From NCBI GenBank assembly GCA_032622095.1, contig CP136065.1, positions 96,605,343-96,669,342 of the forward strand: 64,000 bases of DNA, written 5' to 3'. Under the pieces are notes generated by a model that was given only the letters and a program-made list of their open reading frames with translations, was not told the origin of the DNA and did no database searches. Source of the DNA: Siphonodentalium dalli. Taxonomy: Eukaryota > Mollusca > Scaphopoda > Gadilida > Siphonodentaliidae. Of the stretch, positions 11,879-20,055 are shown piece by piece. Positions within the stretch are counted from its first letter, which is position 1. The number at the start of each line of letters is the position of its first letter. The translations under genes were made by a program, and so were the position numbers.

Positions 11879-13444
11879 ATGAGAAACCCGGTGGGAAGGA
11901 CAGAGATTTGTGAGGTAACTATAGCAACAAAATGTAGTATACCGCCAGAATCATCTACAACAATACCTGTCGAAATGACGACAAATCTTGGACCTAATGC
12001 GATGATGCAGCCATTGAATAATGGAAGTGTCTGGCTACCTAGGATGCTCATCAAAGGTGACGAACAGAAACAGCATGTTCTGATAACAAATTGGGGCAGA
12101 GACACTGTTACTATTGGAAAAGGTGATGTTCTTGGCTATGCCGAAGAGGTAGATCTGGATCCAGCTAATGGATGTCAAGACCCAATATCACCAAAGCCGT
12201 TCAGTGTGATGGGTGTAAAGACTCAATATGTGGACATAGACATTCCAAATCATCTTCAGCATCTGTATGGTGCATCGATCAACCATCTTAAAACTTTTGA
12301 AGCAGCAGCATTGAAGATGTTGCTGAATGATTTCCAGGACATATTTGCAAGGGACGAGATGGATCTTGGGTCGTTTGATATCATTCAACATCGAATTTAT
12401 ACTGGAGACCACCCGCCTGTCAGACACAAACTTAGGAGGACACCAATAGGTTTCGAACAGGAAGAGAAGAAACACTTAGATATGATGCTGGATAGAGATG
12501 TCATTATGCCATCCTCTTCTGCCTGGGCTGCCTCGCCTGTATTGGTTAGGAAACGAGATGGATCCTTGAGGTACTGTATCGACTATAGGGGCTTGAATGA
12601 GAAAACAAGGAAAGATGCATTTCCCATTCCCAATATCGAGGAGTGCTTGAATGCCTTACATAACAACTTCTTCATGAGCAGAGTCGATTTATGCAGTGGA
12701 TACTGGCAGGCCAGGATCCATCCTGAAGACTGTCACAAGACGGCCTTCATAACAAAGTATGGGCTGTTCGAGCATGCACGATTAGCTTTCGGCCTTTGCA
12801 ATGCTCCAGCGACCTTCCAGCGTATCATTCAGTTTGTCCTCCAGGGTTTGACCTGGAAAGAATGCCTGGCGTACATCGATGACGTCATCGTGCTCGGCAC
12901 GGACTTTGACTCACATTTAGAGAATCTGAGACAGGTATTCCAAGGGTTCAGAGACCATAATCTGAAGTTGAAGCCACAGAAATGCTATCTGTTTCAGAAA
13001 GAAGTGAGTTTCTTGGGGAAGACCATTAATTCAGATGGAGTGTCCATATCTCAAGATAAGATCGAAGTGGTGAACAACTGGCCCTGCCCAACCACTAAGA
13101 AGGAGCTGCAGTCTTTTTTAGGATTTGCAAATTACCATCGAGATTTTGTGAGGAATTTTGCAGCGATTGCAGCACCTTTACATGAGCTAACTGGGAAATC
13201 ACAGACATTTGACTGGACAGCAGTGCATCAGGGAGCATATGAGGAACTTAAGAGACAATTAGGGAGCTCGGTATCTCTGAACTTCCCTAACCCAGATGGA
13301 AAATTTGTGCTGGACACTGATGCAACGGACTTATCTGTGGCTGCGGCACTGTCTCAGATCCAAGATGGCCAGGAAAAGGTAATCAGTTATGCTAGTCGTG
13401 TTTTGACTGGATACCAGCGACGGTACTGCACGACAAGGAAATAA
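11879..13444 (+). CDS. pol: Pol reverse transcriptase and N-terminal RNase H
   Basis: Same frame as the protease. RT signatures in order: LVRKRDGSLRYCIDYRGLN (near 12545), the SRVDLCSGYWQ Asp motif (near 12680), LAFGLCNAPATFQ (near 12785) and the catalytic YIDD box at 12872-12883. The connection contains SFLGFANYHRDFV, followed by RNase H with VLDTDATDLSVAAAL. The frame ends at TAA 13442-13444, inside a normally conserved RNase H motif next to YCTTRK, and resumes in the same frame. The enzyme copies element RNA to DNA in particles. Apart from that stop the RT domain looks intact. Confidence 0.93.
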   Translation: MRNPVGRTEICEVTIATKCSIPPESSTTIPVEMTTNLGPNAMMQPLNNGSVWLPRMLIKGDEQKQHVLITNWGRDTVTIGKGDVLGYAEEVDLDPANGCQDPISPKPFSVMGVKTQYVDIDIPNHLQHLYGASINHLKTFEAAALKMLLNDFQDIFARDEMDLGSFDIIQHRIYTGDHPPVRHKLRRTPIGFEQEEKKHLDMMLDRDVIMPSSSAWAASPVLVRKRDGSLRYCIDYRGLNEKTRKDAFPIPNIEECLNALHNNFFMSRVDLCSGYWQARIHPEDCHKTAFITKYGLFEHARLAFGLCNAPATFQRIIQFVLQGLTWKECLAYIDDVIVLGTDFDSHLENLRQVFQGFRDHNLKLKPQKCYLFQKEVSFLGKTINSDGVSISQDKIEVVNNWPCPTTKKELQSFLGFANYHRDFVRNFAAIAAPLHELTGKSQTFDWTAVHQGAYEELKRQLGSSVSLNFPNPDGKFVLDTDATDLSVAAALSQIQDGQEKVISYASRVLTGYQRRYCTTRK

Positions 13445-14950
13445 TTGTTGGCCATTATAACCTTCGTTAGACAATTTCGGACTTATCTACTGGGGAGGCA
13501 ATTCTTGATTCGTACAGATCACCACAGTCTAACGTGGCTAATGAGATTCAAGAATATACAAGGGCAGCGATGGATCGAAGAACTGGCCCAGTATGACATG
13601 ACGATTGTACACAGACCCGGCAAGGAACACTTAAATGCTGATCCTTTGTCCAGAATTCCGGACACTATACCAAGCTGTAATTGCTATTTTGCAGGATGTA
13701 ACCTGGAAGATCTACCATGTGGAGGATGCAAATTTTGCGAGAGAGCGCACACTCATTGGGCCCGTTTTGAAGCAGATGTGGATGATGTGGTACCACTAGC
13801 ACTGAGAAGTCTCGAGAAATTTGCAAGTTGTGAGATGTACAACCGAGAGTTAGATGTGAGTTCAGTTGCAGACATCCCTGATCGAGAAGACAGCTTGGCC
13901 AATTGGTTGGAAAGTGTGCCCAGAGAGACTCTGAAATCCAGACAGCATGATGATCATGACCTGAAGACTGTATGGGATATGCTGAAGGGTGAGAAAATAG
14001 ACGTCAATCATGCCAGCCCAGCAATTAAACACTGGAGCTTATGCTTGCCCCAATTGCAGGATTTAGATGGAATCATATTCTACAAATGGGTTGAAGAAGG
14101 TGGCTATCGTCAATTGCTGGTAGTCCCACGAAACATGGTCCCCGAAATATTGAATCACTGCCATAGCACTCGGTCCGGAGGGCATTTCGGTATTCAAAAG
14201 ACAGTGGCACGGGTGAAGCAACACTTCATATGGTACAAAGTATCTCAGGACCGTGAAGACTTTGTGAAAGCCTGCAAGATGTGTAACCTGAACAAAAAGG
14301 CAAACAGGAAGTCCAAAGCCAATCTCGGCCAGTACCATGTGGGGTACCCTCTGGAGAGGATCCACATCGATATATTGGGACCACTAACTGAAACCACTCA
14401 ATGCAACAAGTATGTGCTGATGATTGTAGACCAATTCTCAAAATGGTTGGAGTGTTTTCCTATCCCCAATCAGAACGCAGAAACTATCTCCAGGACTTTG
14501 GTTGACAACTTCATATCTCGTTTCGGATGTCCGCTCCAAATCCATAGTGACCAGGGCCGGAATTTTGATGGCAATCTATTTAAGCAATTGTGTGAACTTC
14601 TTGAAATTGCCAAGACAAGGACCACTCCCTACCACCCATGTTCAAACGGACAGGTTGAGAGGTACAATAGGGTGCTACTTCAGGCCATCCGATGCTCACT
14701 TGAAGGGAAACAGAATGAGTGGGACATACATATACCCCAATTAGCAGGAGCGATTAGAGCAACAGTCAACAGACAGACTGGGTATACTGCAAATTACTTG
14801 ATGCTCGGCAGGGAAGTTTTGCAACCAGTCAACATCCTACTTGGCACATCTGTTATGAACTCAGAGAAGGAGACCCCAGCCCAATACATCATGGACTTGA
14901 GGGATTCTATGGCGAAAGCACACTATCTGGCACGAGAGTCACCGAAATAA
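13445..14950 (+). CDS. pol: Pol RNase H end and integrase
   Basis: In the same frame after the 13442 stop. The rest of RNase H includes FLIRTDHHSLTWLM and NADPLSRIP. The integrase zinc-binding HHCC module spans about 14155-14285 (HCHSTRSGGH … CKMC). The catalytic triad has Asp at 14369-14371, Asp at 14549-14551 and Glu at 14657-14659, giving the expected D,D-35-E spacing. The frame closes at TAA 14948-14950 but continues in frame into the integrase C-terminus. Integrase would insert the DNA copy into the nucleus; all core catalytic residues are present. Confidence 0.93.
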   Translation: MLAIITFVRQFRTYLLGRQFLIRTDHHSLTWLMRFKNIQGQRWIEELAQYDMTIVHRPGKEHLNADPLSRIPDTIPSCNCYFAGCNLEDLPCGGCKFCERAHTHWARFEADVDDVVPLALRSLEKFASCEMYNRELDVSSVADIPDREDSLANWLESVPRETLKSRQHDDHDLKTVWDMLKGEKIDVNHASPAIKHWSLCLPQLQDLDGIIFYKWVEEGGYRQLLVVPRNMVPEILNHCHSTRSGGHFGIQKTVARVKQHFIWYKVSQDREDFVKACKMCNLNKKANRKSKANLGQYHVGYPLERIHIDILGPLTETTQCNKYVLMIVDQFSKWLECFPIPNQNAETISRTLVDNFISRFGCPLQIHSDQGRNFDGNLFKQLCELLEIAKTRTTPYHPCSNGQVERYNRVLLQAIRCSLEGKQNEWDIHIPQLAGAIRATVNRQTGYTANYLMLGREVLQPVNILLGTSVMNSEKETPAQYIMDLRDSMAKAHYLARESPK

Positions 14951-15571
14951 TCACAGAGGAGGCAAAAACGCGACTATGAGGTTAGGCTCAACAACAGTTA
15001 CTTCTGGGTTGGTGATATTGTGTATCTGTTGAACTCAGCCACAAAAGTGGGTCAGAGCTCCAAACTACAGCCCCCCTGAAAAGGTCCGTATTTGGTTACG
15101 AAGATGTTGTCTCCAGTGCTGGTCAGAATAAATATAGGAAGTCCGAAAGGGTTGTTCACCATGATCGGCTGAAGATATGCAGTGATGGGGTGGTGCCCAT
15201 TTGGCTGAAGAGACTACGCCACAAGTATGTGTTTGAGCAGGATGATTACACTTGGCAGTGGTATGCAGACAACCAAGGCTATTAAGCACTCAGATGAGTT
15301 GGGTACCATATATCCAGAAGAATCAGACACAAGGACAGCTGTTGAAGATGGTAATCATACCGATATTATCCCCGAGCCGGTATCACCGGATCTGGGTCCA
15401 ATACAACAATCCGGCAGTCAGTGCAATGCCGCCGGGATCACGGATAATGATCGATTAGCTATCCCTACACCGGTATCTCCGGAGCTGGGTTGTATGCCAC
15501 ATTTTAGTAATGTCACCAGAAAGAGATCCATCAAACGACCTCAACATCTGGATGCCTATGAATTGTATTAG
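14951..15571 (+). pseudogene. pol: Pol integrase C-terminus (GPY/F module) and tail, broken
   Basis: After the TAA at 14948 the frame still reads a basic SQRRQKRDYEVRLN stretch and a GPY/F-like KGPY module, with TGA at 15077 where the family usually has Trp. Near 15130 the similarity shifts to another frame (a HHDRLKICSDG-like segment) until about 15285. It then returns to the original frame for a tail rich in Pro and Ser with two PVSP(D/E)LG repeats, ending in a basic KRSIKRP stretch at 15571. No chromodomain is seen. Confidence 0.7.
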
Positions 15572-15621
15572 ACTTAGTTAGATGGTGATGCGATTTGTAA
15601 ATAAATGTATATTAATCATAA

Positions 15622-16395
15622 ATGTTTGTCTTTTTCTTATCAGTAGACATGGACGAAGCTCTTTTCATCCCTGACTATGATGATACTTCTTCTGATAAAC
15701 TGGATCGGGACGAAGCTTTGGTCATCTCTGGTTATGACGATATTTATTCAGATGATAAATTGGGCATGGACAAAGCCCTATTCACCCCGGTTTATGATGA
15801 TATATCATCTGATGATAAAGAAAATGAACCAACCTATGAAGAAGGTCCTACTTCATCCTCCAAGGGAGTGCGGTGTCCGGTTTGCCTAAACACATATGTA
15901 CACTTGAAGCGACATGTGATATCGGCTCACCTTCCCTGGTTCTTTGCTCATCAAACTGCCTGCTGGATATGTAACAAACAATACGTCCAGCTGAATCTTC
16001 TCCAGCAGCATGTATTAAGAGCGCATCCAACAACATATCCTGCTTGTGACACATTTAATGACGACCAAATAATGCCATGGTGTAGAAGGATGCTAGGCTG
16101 GTTCTTTAAACTTAGGAGTATGGTGTCTAAGGATCCAATCGTAAATGTCCGGAAACAGGAATCTATCGACGCTGAATTGAGTCTCATTCTTGTAAGAATA
16201 GCTACAGAAGAGTTTGCAGAAATGTTCGGTGTTGACAAAATTCCTGCATCTATGTTCCATTGGCGCACGGCAATGGTCTCTTCTCAACATCACCAATTTC
16301 GTTCCAGCACATCCTCTGGTGGACGGCCACTTCCATCTGGACATGTTGATGGTGAGGCATGGGGTTACCCAGCTAGGCAGCTTTCAACATTCTAA
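15622..16395 (+). CDS. Extra ORF, part 1: acidic repeats and two C2H2 zinc fingers
   Basis: An ATG at 15622 or, in the same frame, 15649; the second begins the repeat pattern and directly follows a splice-acceptor-like TTTTTCTTATCAG. Residues about 10-66 contain three imperfect ~20-residue acidic repeats (DEAL…YDD…SDDKL). Finger 1 uses C85, C88, H98, H103; finger 2 uses C114, C117, H130, H135. The region to about residue 219 has no family I recognise. From about 16280 this frame loses plausibility while the TatD frame in +1 takes over, so a single-base frameshift probably splits one ZnF-TatD protein. Zinc fingers could target DNA or RNA; that is inference. Confidence 0.72.
   Translation: MFVFFLSVDMDEALFIPDYDDTSSDKLDRDEALVISGYDDIYSDDKLGMDKALFTPVYDDISSDDKENEPTYEEGPTSSSKGVRCPVCLNTYVHLKRHVISAHLPWFFAHQTACWICNKQYVQLNLLQQHVLRAHPTTYPACDTFNDDQIMPWCRRMLGWFFKLRSMVSKDPIVNVRKQESIDAELSLILVRIATEEFAEMFGVDKIPASMFHWRTAMVSSQHHQFRSSTSSGGRPLPSGHVDGEAWGYPARQLSTF
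15629..15643 (+). promoter_or_regulatory. Candidate 3' splice site ahead of the extra ORF
   Basis: A pyrimidine-rich stretch ending CAG sits just before ATG 15649. With the donor-like AG|GTAATT in the 5' LTR (9330/9331) it could make a subgenomic mRNA, as env-bearing Gypsy elements do. Inferred from motif only. Confidence 0.35.
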
Positions 16396-17107
16396 TGACA
16401 ATGACCTTCGTCTAGCCGTTGCAAACTTTTGCTGGCCCCGTCATTGGGACAAAGCAGGTCGAAATCGGGAGGAGAATGTTGTATCCACTATTGGCCTGCA
16501 CCCACGAGTTGTCGGATTCGAAAATGGAAGGAAAATGGATAGATTTCTTTGTGATTTGGAAGAGAGAATTGACAATGGTGCATTCGTGGCGATCGGTGAG
16601 TGTGGCTTGGACTACAGTGGTGAACCGGGTCCAAAGGAAATTGCGTCACAGAAGCATATCTTCGAGAGGCAACTGAGAATGGCTGATACCCGGAACCTAC
16701 CAGTTGTGATTCATTGCAGAGGAGCTGGTTTGGTTTGGGATGATTGTGTGAACATAATGAAATCCAATCTTTACAGGCATCATGAAATATACTTTCATTG
16801 CTTTACTGGATCTGTTGAGATGTATACTAGGCTCTCCAGTCATTTTCACCATATTTTCTTTGGACTCTCACCGCTGATCACCAGAAGGAGTGATGCCCTG
16901 GTCTCACTAGTGAGAACAATGAATGTCAATCACATGATCACAGAAACTGATTCACCATATCTGAAGCCACAGGGAACCGAGGAATACAGCACCCCATTTT
17001 CTGTGAGACATGTAGTCAACGAGGTAGCCAACATTAAGAATCTTCCTGCATCTATAGTATGTGCCATATCTCTTAAAAATGTACATGCTCTTTTCCGGCG
17101 GGAGTAA
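16214..17107 (+). CDS. Extra ORF, part 2: TatD-family metal-dependent hydrolase
   Basis: The open frame begins with a non-ATG codon; the first ATG comes after the first metal motif, so this is best read as the C-terminal part of the upstream zinc-finger frame after a frameshift. TatD signatures are all present and in order (numbering from 16214): the HxH in VDGHFHLD (H39, H41), IGLHP (93-97), IGECGLDY with E129, VVIHCRG with H167, FHCFTGS with H195 and ITETDSPYL with D246. These are the metal ligands of the TatD TIM-barrel amidohydrolase fold, whose members act as 3'-5' exonucleases/DNases. Its place between integrase and the polypurine tract shows it belongs to the retrotransposon. Whether it helps replication, trims DNA ends or counters host defence cannot be told from sequence. 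Confidence 0.87.
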   Translation: MQKCSVLTKFLHLCSIGARQWSLLNITNFVPAHPLVDGHFHLDMLMVRHGVTQLGSFQHSNDNDLRLAVANFCWPRHWDKAGRNREENVVSTIGLHPRVVGFENGRKMDRFLCDLEERIDNGAFVAIGECGLDYSGEPGPKEIASQKHIFERQLRMADTRNLPVVIHCRGAGLVWDDCVNIMKSNLYRHHEIYFHCFTGSVEMYTRLSSHFHHIFFGLSPLITRRSDALVSLVRTMNVNHMITETDSPYLKPQGTEEYSTPFSVRHVVNEVANIKNLPASIVCAISLKNVHALFRRE

Positions 17108-17534
17108 AATCGTCAGAGGGATCTATGTTTTTAACTTGCACTGTTGGAGGACTTATGTTTTTAGATGAACTGTTTTTGCACCTGACACTTTCATGTGTAC
17201 CTGAACATGAAATAGCTGATAACCGACATAGCAGACTCACATGGATCAACTCAACACAGGAGTGACATTTTGTACCCGGTATCTCTGGGTTGCAAAATGT
17301 CGATAGACATCAGAGTAATGACAGGATGATCCTCTGAATTGAGTATATATGGCCAAGGATCAGTTCCATCCTCAGATTATGGCAAGAATTGTGACCACAT
17401 GTTCTTGTGTTTGGTGGGTTTTCGTGTGCACATGTCCCGATGTCGCGGGGACAATGGTGAATCCTCGTACGTGTGTCCCGGTATCTCTGGGATGATTTTG
17501 TAGTTTCTGGGAGATGCTTCCAAACAAAACAAAT
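17108..17534 (+). other. 3' untranslated region of the LTR element
   Basis: Non-coding DNA between the TatD stop and the polypurine tract; no further domain found on either strand. Confidence 0.6.
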
Positions 17535-17548
17535 AAAGCGGAGGGAAG
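17535..17548 (+). promoter_or_regulatory. Polypurine tract
   Basis: AAGCGGAGGGAAG directly abuts the 3' LTR start (TGTTGTG), the expected place for plus-strand priming. Confidence 0.75.
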
Positions 17549-17798
17549 TGTTGTGAAATGGACCACATAAATAATGCTCTGGATGTGTACTGATGTTTAT
17601 GCTGCAAAACCGGAAGTGAAGCGTTTTCTGGCACTTGGAATTCAAACTTGAAGCTGATAGAGACGTTCTCATCAATTCAAACTTGAAGCTGATAGAGACG
17701 TTCTCATCAATTTAAGCTGTCCAAGTCATCACAAACTAGGTAATTATACGTTATATAGTTAAAATAACCATATACTTACCTTCCCGAAAGTTTCTTCA
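17549..17798 (+). repeat. 3' LTR, with internal 35 bp tandem duplication
   Basis: Matches the 5' LTR with about two substitutions over the shared part. The segment starting ATTCAAACTTGAAGC occurs twice in tandem (17640-17674 and 17675-17709) but once in the 5' LTR. The last few bases differ from the left copy, so the end is approximate. Confidence 0.85.
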
Positions 17799-17843
17799 TA
17801 ACACTAGTTTAATCACCAACTAATTTGCGCATTGTCGTAATTA

Positions 17844-18013
17844 TAAGCAATCACCGTCGTTTTCGATGCATCTGTCGGCGTATACTAGTAGAAGTGTCTG
17901 ATGCCGAACTACATACTTTGTATAATTTCGCTTCGGAAATTATACAGTATATGTGATTCGGCATCAGACACTTCTATACGCCGACAGATGCGTCTAAAAC
18001 GACGTTGATTGCA
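17844..18013. repeat. Inverted repeat (hairpin) next to the LTR element
   Basis: The arm from about 17847 (GCAATCACCGTCGTTTT) pairs with the arm ending AAAACGACGTTGATTGC near 18013. The arms are about 75 bp with few mismatches, around TAATTTCGCTTCGGAAATTA. Likely a palindromic MITE. Confidence 0.8.
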
Positions 18014-18097
18014 TATATATAAATTACATTGATGGCCGATACGTCATGGTCTGATACAGTCCGACGTGTGACTCGGGGAATGCATATGTCGATGCTA

Positions 18098-18590
18098 CAG
18101 TACCAGTCAAAAGAAGTGGTATATTAAGCACGCGAATTTCGCAATAATATTGCAAGTGGAAACGCTTATAAGCGCGCCGTTTGTGATATTATGGCAATAA
18201 TTTGCGCTTAATATCGCAATAGTTTGCGCTTGATATTCCGACATCTTGCGCTCAAAATTGTGACATTTAAATCAAAATATTGCCTCTAGATCAGCTATAT
18301 TGTTTATTTAATAAATAGAGATGTTTTAAATATGTATATAATTCTAATTGTAAATGCTATATGTACACTATATATATGCACAGTATTTATCTAATATAAA
18401 TATAACACTATCGACTCTCTATGAAATTTAGCGCGCTTAGTATCGCTATATTTTGCGTCCAATATCGCAATAATAAGCGCGACAGATTTTTGATATTGCG
18501 CTATAATCGCCCTTTTTAGAAATTAAGCGCGCTCAATATCGCAATAAAGGCGCGCCTTGAGCAATATACCACTTCTTCTGACTGGTACTA
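18098..18590. mobile_element. TIR element (493 bp), TA target duplication
   Basis: Ends CAGTACCAGTCAAAAGAAG and CTTCTTCTGACTGGTACTA are inverted repeats of about 28 bp with two or three mismatches, flanked by TA on both sides (18096-18097, 18591-18592). The interior holds many degenerate AATATCGCAATAA and AAGCGCG motifs in inverted orientation in the two halves. A non-autonomous DNA element, perhaps Tc1/mariner-like by its TA duplication. Confidence 0.75.
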
Positions 18591-18592
18591 TA

Positions 18593-20055
18593 CATCCGCC
18601 CAATATATATTTGCATGTGGGATCAAAACTTCCGATAGCACCGAAGGTCACGCATGAACGTAACGACAGATGGGGGAATTGGAAATGTTATGCCTCACGC
18701 AACATTTGTTGAAAAATTGTACACCACATATACGTTGAAATTGTTCTCATTGTTTGATTTTCCAACCTGTTATTATTGGGACGGTTGTTGTTTTTAGATC
18801 AACAGTAGCATATTTGTTCTGCTTTTCGTCAAATTTTGGTCTGAAATGGCTGTCAGGTAAAAAATACCAAAAGTTGGAAAGTTTGAGGGGCAGTTGAAAA
18901 ATTCCAACCCAAAAGTGTTTTTCTGTGTACATGGGTACGTGCTTGGTCTGGTTCAAGGGGGTGCGCATTTGGAAATTTCAAGGTGTATACCCCCAACGGG
19001 GACCCTCTAGCCACGTCCCTGATGTCGATCCACTAACCGGCTGAGTTATCTGTCTGTTTAGTGCCTCGGCTCGGTGTGTATAATTGAGAGAAATCTATTC
19101 CTCGCATGATATGGGCTCATGATTACGCGGAACATGAATCGCCAAATTAATTAGAGATACAAATAACAATTACATATTATGTCTGTTTGCCTAAAGGTCG
19201 TTGCGATTGTTAGTACAAGTAATTCGGTCACCAATTGAATGCAGACGGTGCCACACTTTGCGTTTACCATTGCATGCAAATGGCTGATATATACGATGGA
19301 ATAACTCAGGCCAAACAAATATCATGAATAAATCTCCCAATGTTGATTGTGGTACCCGGATTTGGGTACACAAGGACTCATGACCTGTGGTCGTTTTATT
19401 GAACTTATTATTTGAAAAAATCCCATAGGACTAGTCATCAATGAGTATTTACCATATATAACGGGTTAAAACACGACGGATTTTAGCCGAGACATTTATT
19501 GGATTAATTCGTCAGATGTTACGTTTTGGGGAAAATGATGTCTGTCCACCAACGCACCATGCATGTTATTCTGTGGATATAATAAATCCATGTGCTTATA
19601 ACTATTGGCCTTCCCCTGATTTGTAATGGTATTATTGAAGATACGTTTTATCAACAGTTTTGCTAGTGAGAAATCGATTTCCGTTGCCTTTGAAGACACG
19701 GTGTGCGGAGTAGCAATATATTTGTGTGTTCGCTGCCGACATTAATATTGGTGTTTATTATATGCAATAACTTGTTATATAATGCTTTGATGATAAAGAT
19801 GCCCCCATGCGATTTAGCACCATACAAGAGGATAAACATGAGTTAGTGGTTTATAATTTCACCATAAGCTGTCAATCTACGGAGTAACATAAAACCATTG
19901 GTTGTAGTCCAGGAGATATTGGTCGACCTCTGCACCCCCCCCCCCCCCAGGACTTAACTTCACCCCACTAATTTTCTTCCTTAAGGTCTCCTCTAATTTT
20001 TTTCACTTGTTAACAAGAAAAAAAAGTGGCCGCAGAGACTCCAGACAAGATGGCG
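18593..20055. other. Non-coding; one MITE fragment and a C-run
   Basis: 19393-19470 resembles the right part of the TTAA element at 39926-40188 (GAACTTATTATTTGAA … AATGAGTATTTACC), so it is a fragment of that family. A C-run lies near 19936-19948. No gene recognised. Confidence 0.5.

Larger units (their letters stand above)
9175..17798 (+). mobile_element. Ty3/Gypsy LTR retrotransposon with extra ZnF-TatD frame
   Basis: Terminal direct repeats (9175-9396 and 17549-17798) enclose a primer site, Gag, and Pol in the order protease, reverse transcriptase, RNase H, integrase; that order defines Ty3/Gypsy (Metaviridae). A further frame encoding two C2H2 zinc fingers and a TatD-family hydrolase lies between integrase and the polypurine tract, where some Gypsy elements carry env. 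The two LTRs differ at only about two positions in ~207 aligned bases plus a 35 bp tandem duplication in the right LTR and a short end difference. That suggests fairly recent insertion, yet stops at 10995, 11765, 13442, 14948 and 15077 and frame breaks near 15130, 15280 and 16280 interrupt the frames, so this copy is probably not autonomous. No clear target duplication was found (TATAG left, TAACA right). Confidence 0.95.

Noticed and set aside
10995-15079. Alternative genetic code with TAA as sense
   Set aside because: Stops are few and of two kinds, frameshifts and a lost zinc ligand accompany them, and the CBX exons and other frames use TAA as a normal stop.
15227-15571. Separate small gene after pol
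   Set aside because: It is in the main Pol frame and has the basic, proline-rich character of Pol C-terminal tails; treated as the Pol tail.
15622-17107. Horizontal transfer of a bacterial tatD operon
   Set aside because: The TatD frame is fused behind eukaryotic-style C2H2 fingers and lies inside a Gypsy element; no bacterial neighbours or composition shift.
19000-19080. tRNA-derived SINE head on the minus strand
   Set aside because: AACTCAGCCGGTTAGTGG resembles box A, but box B could not be found downstream.
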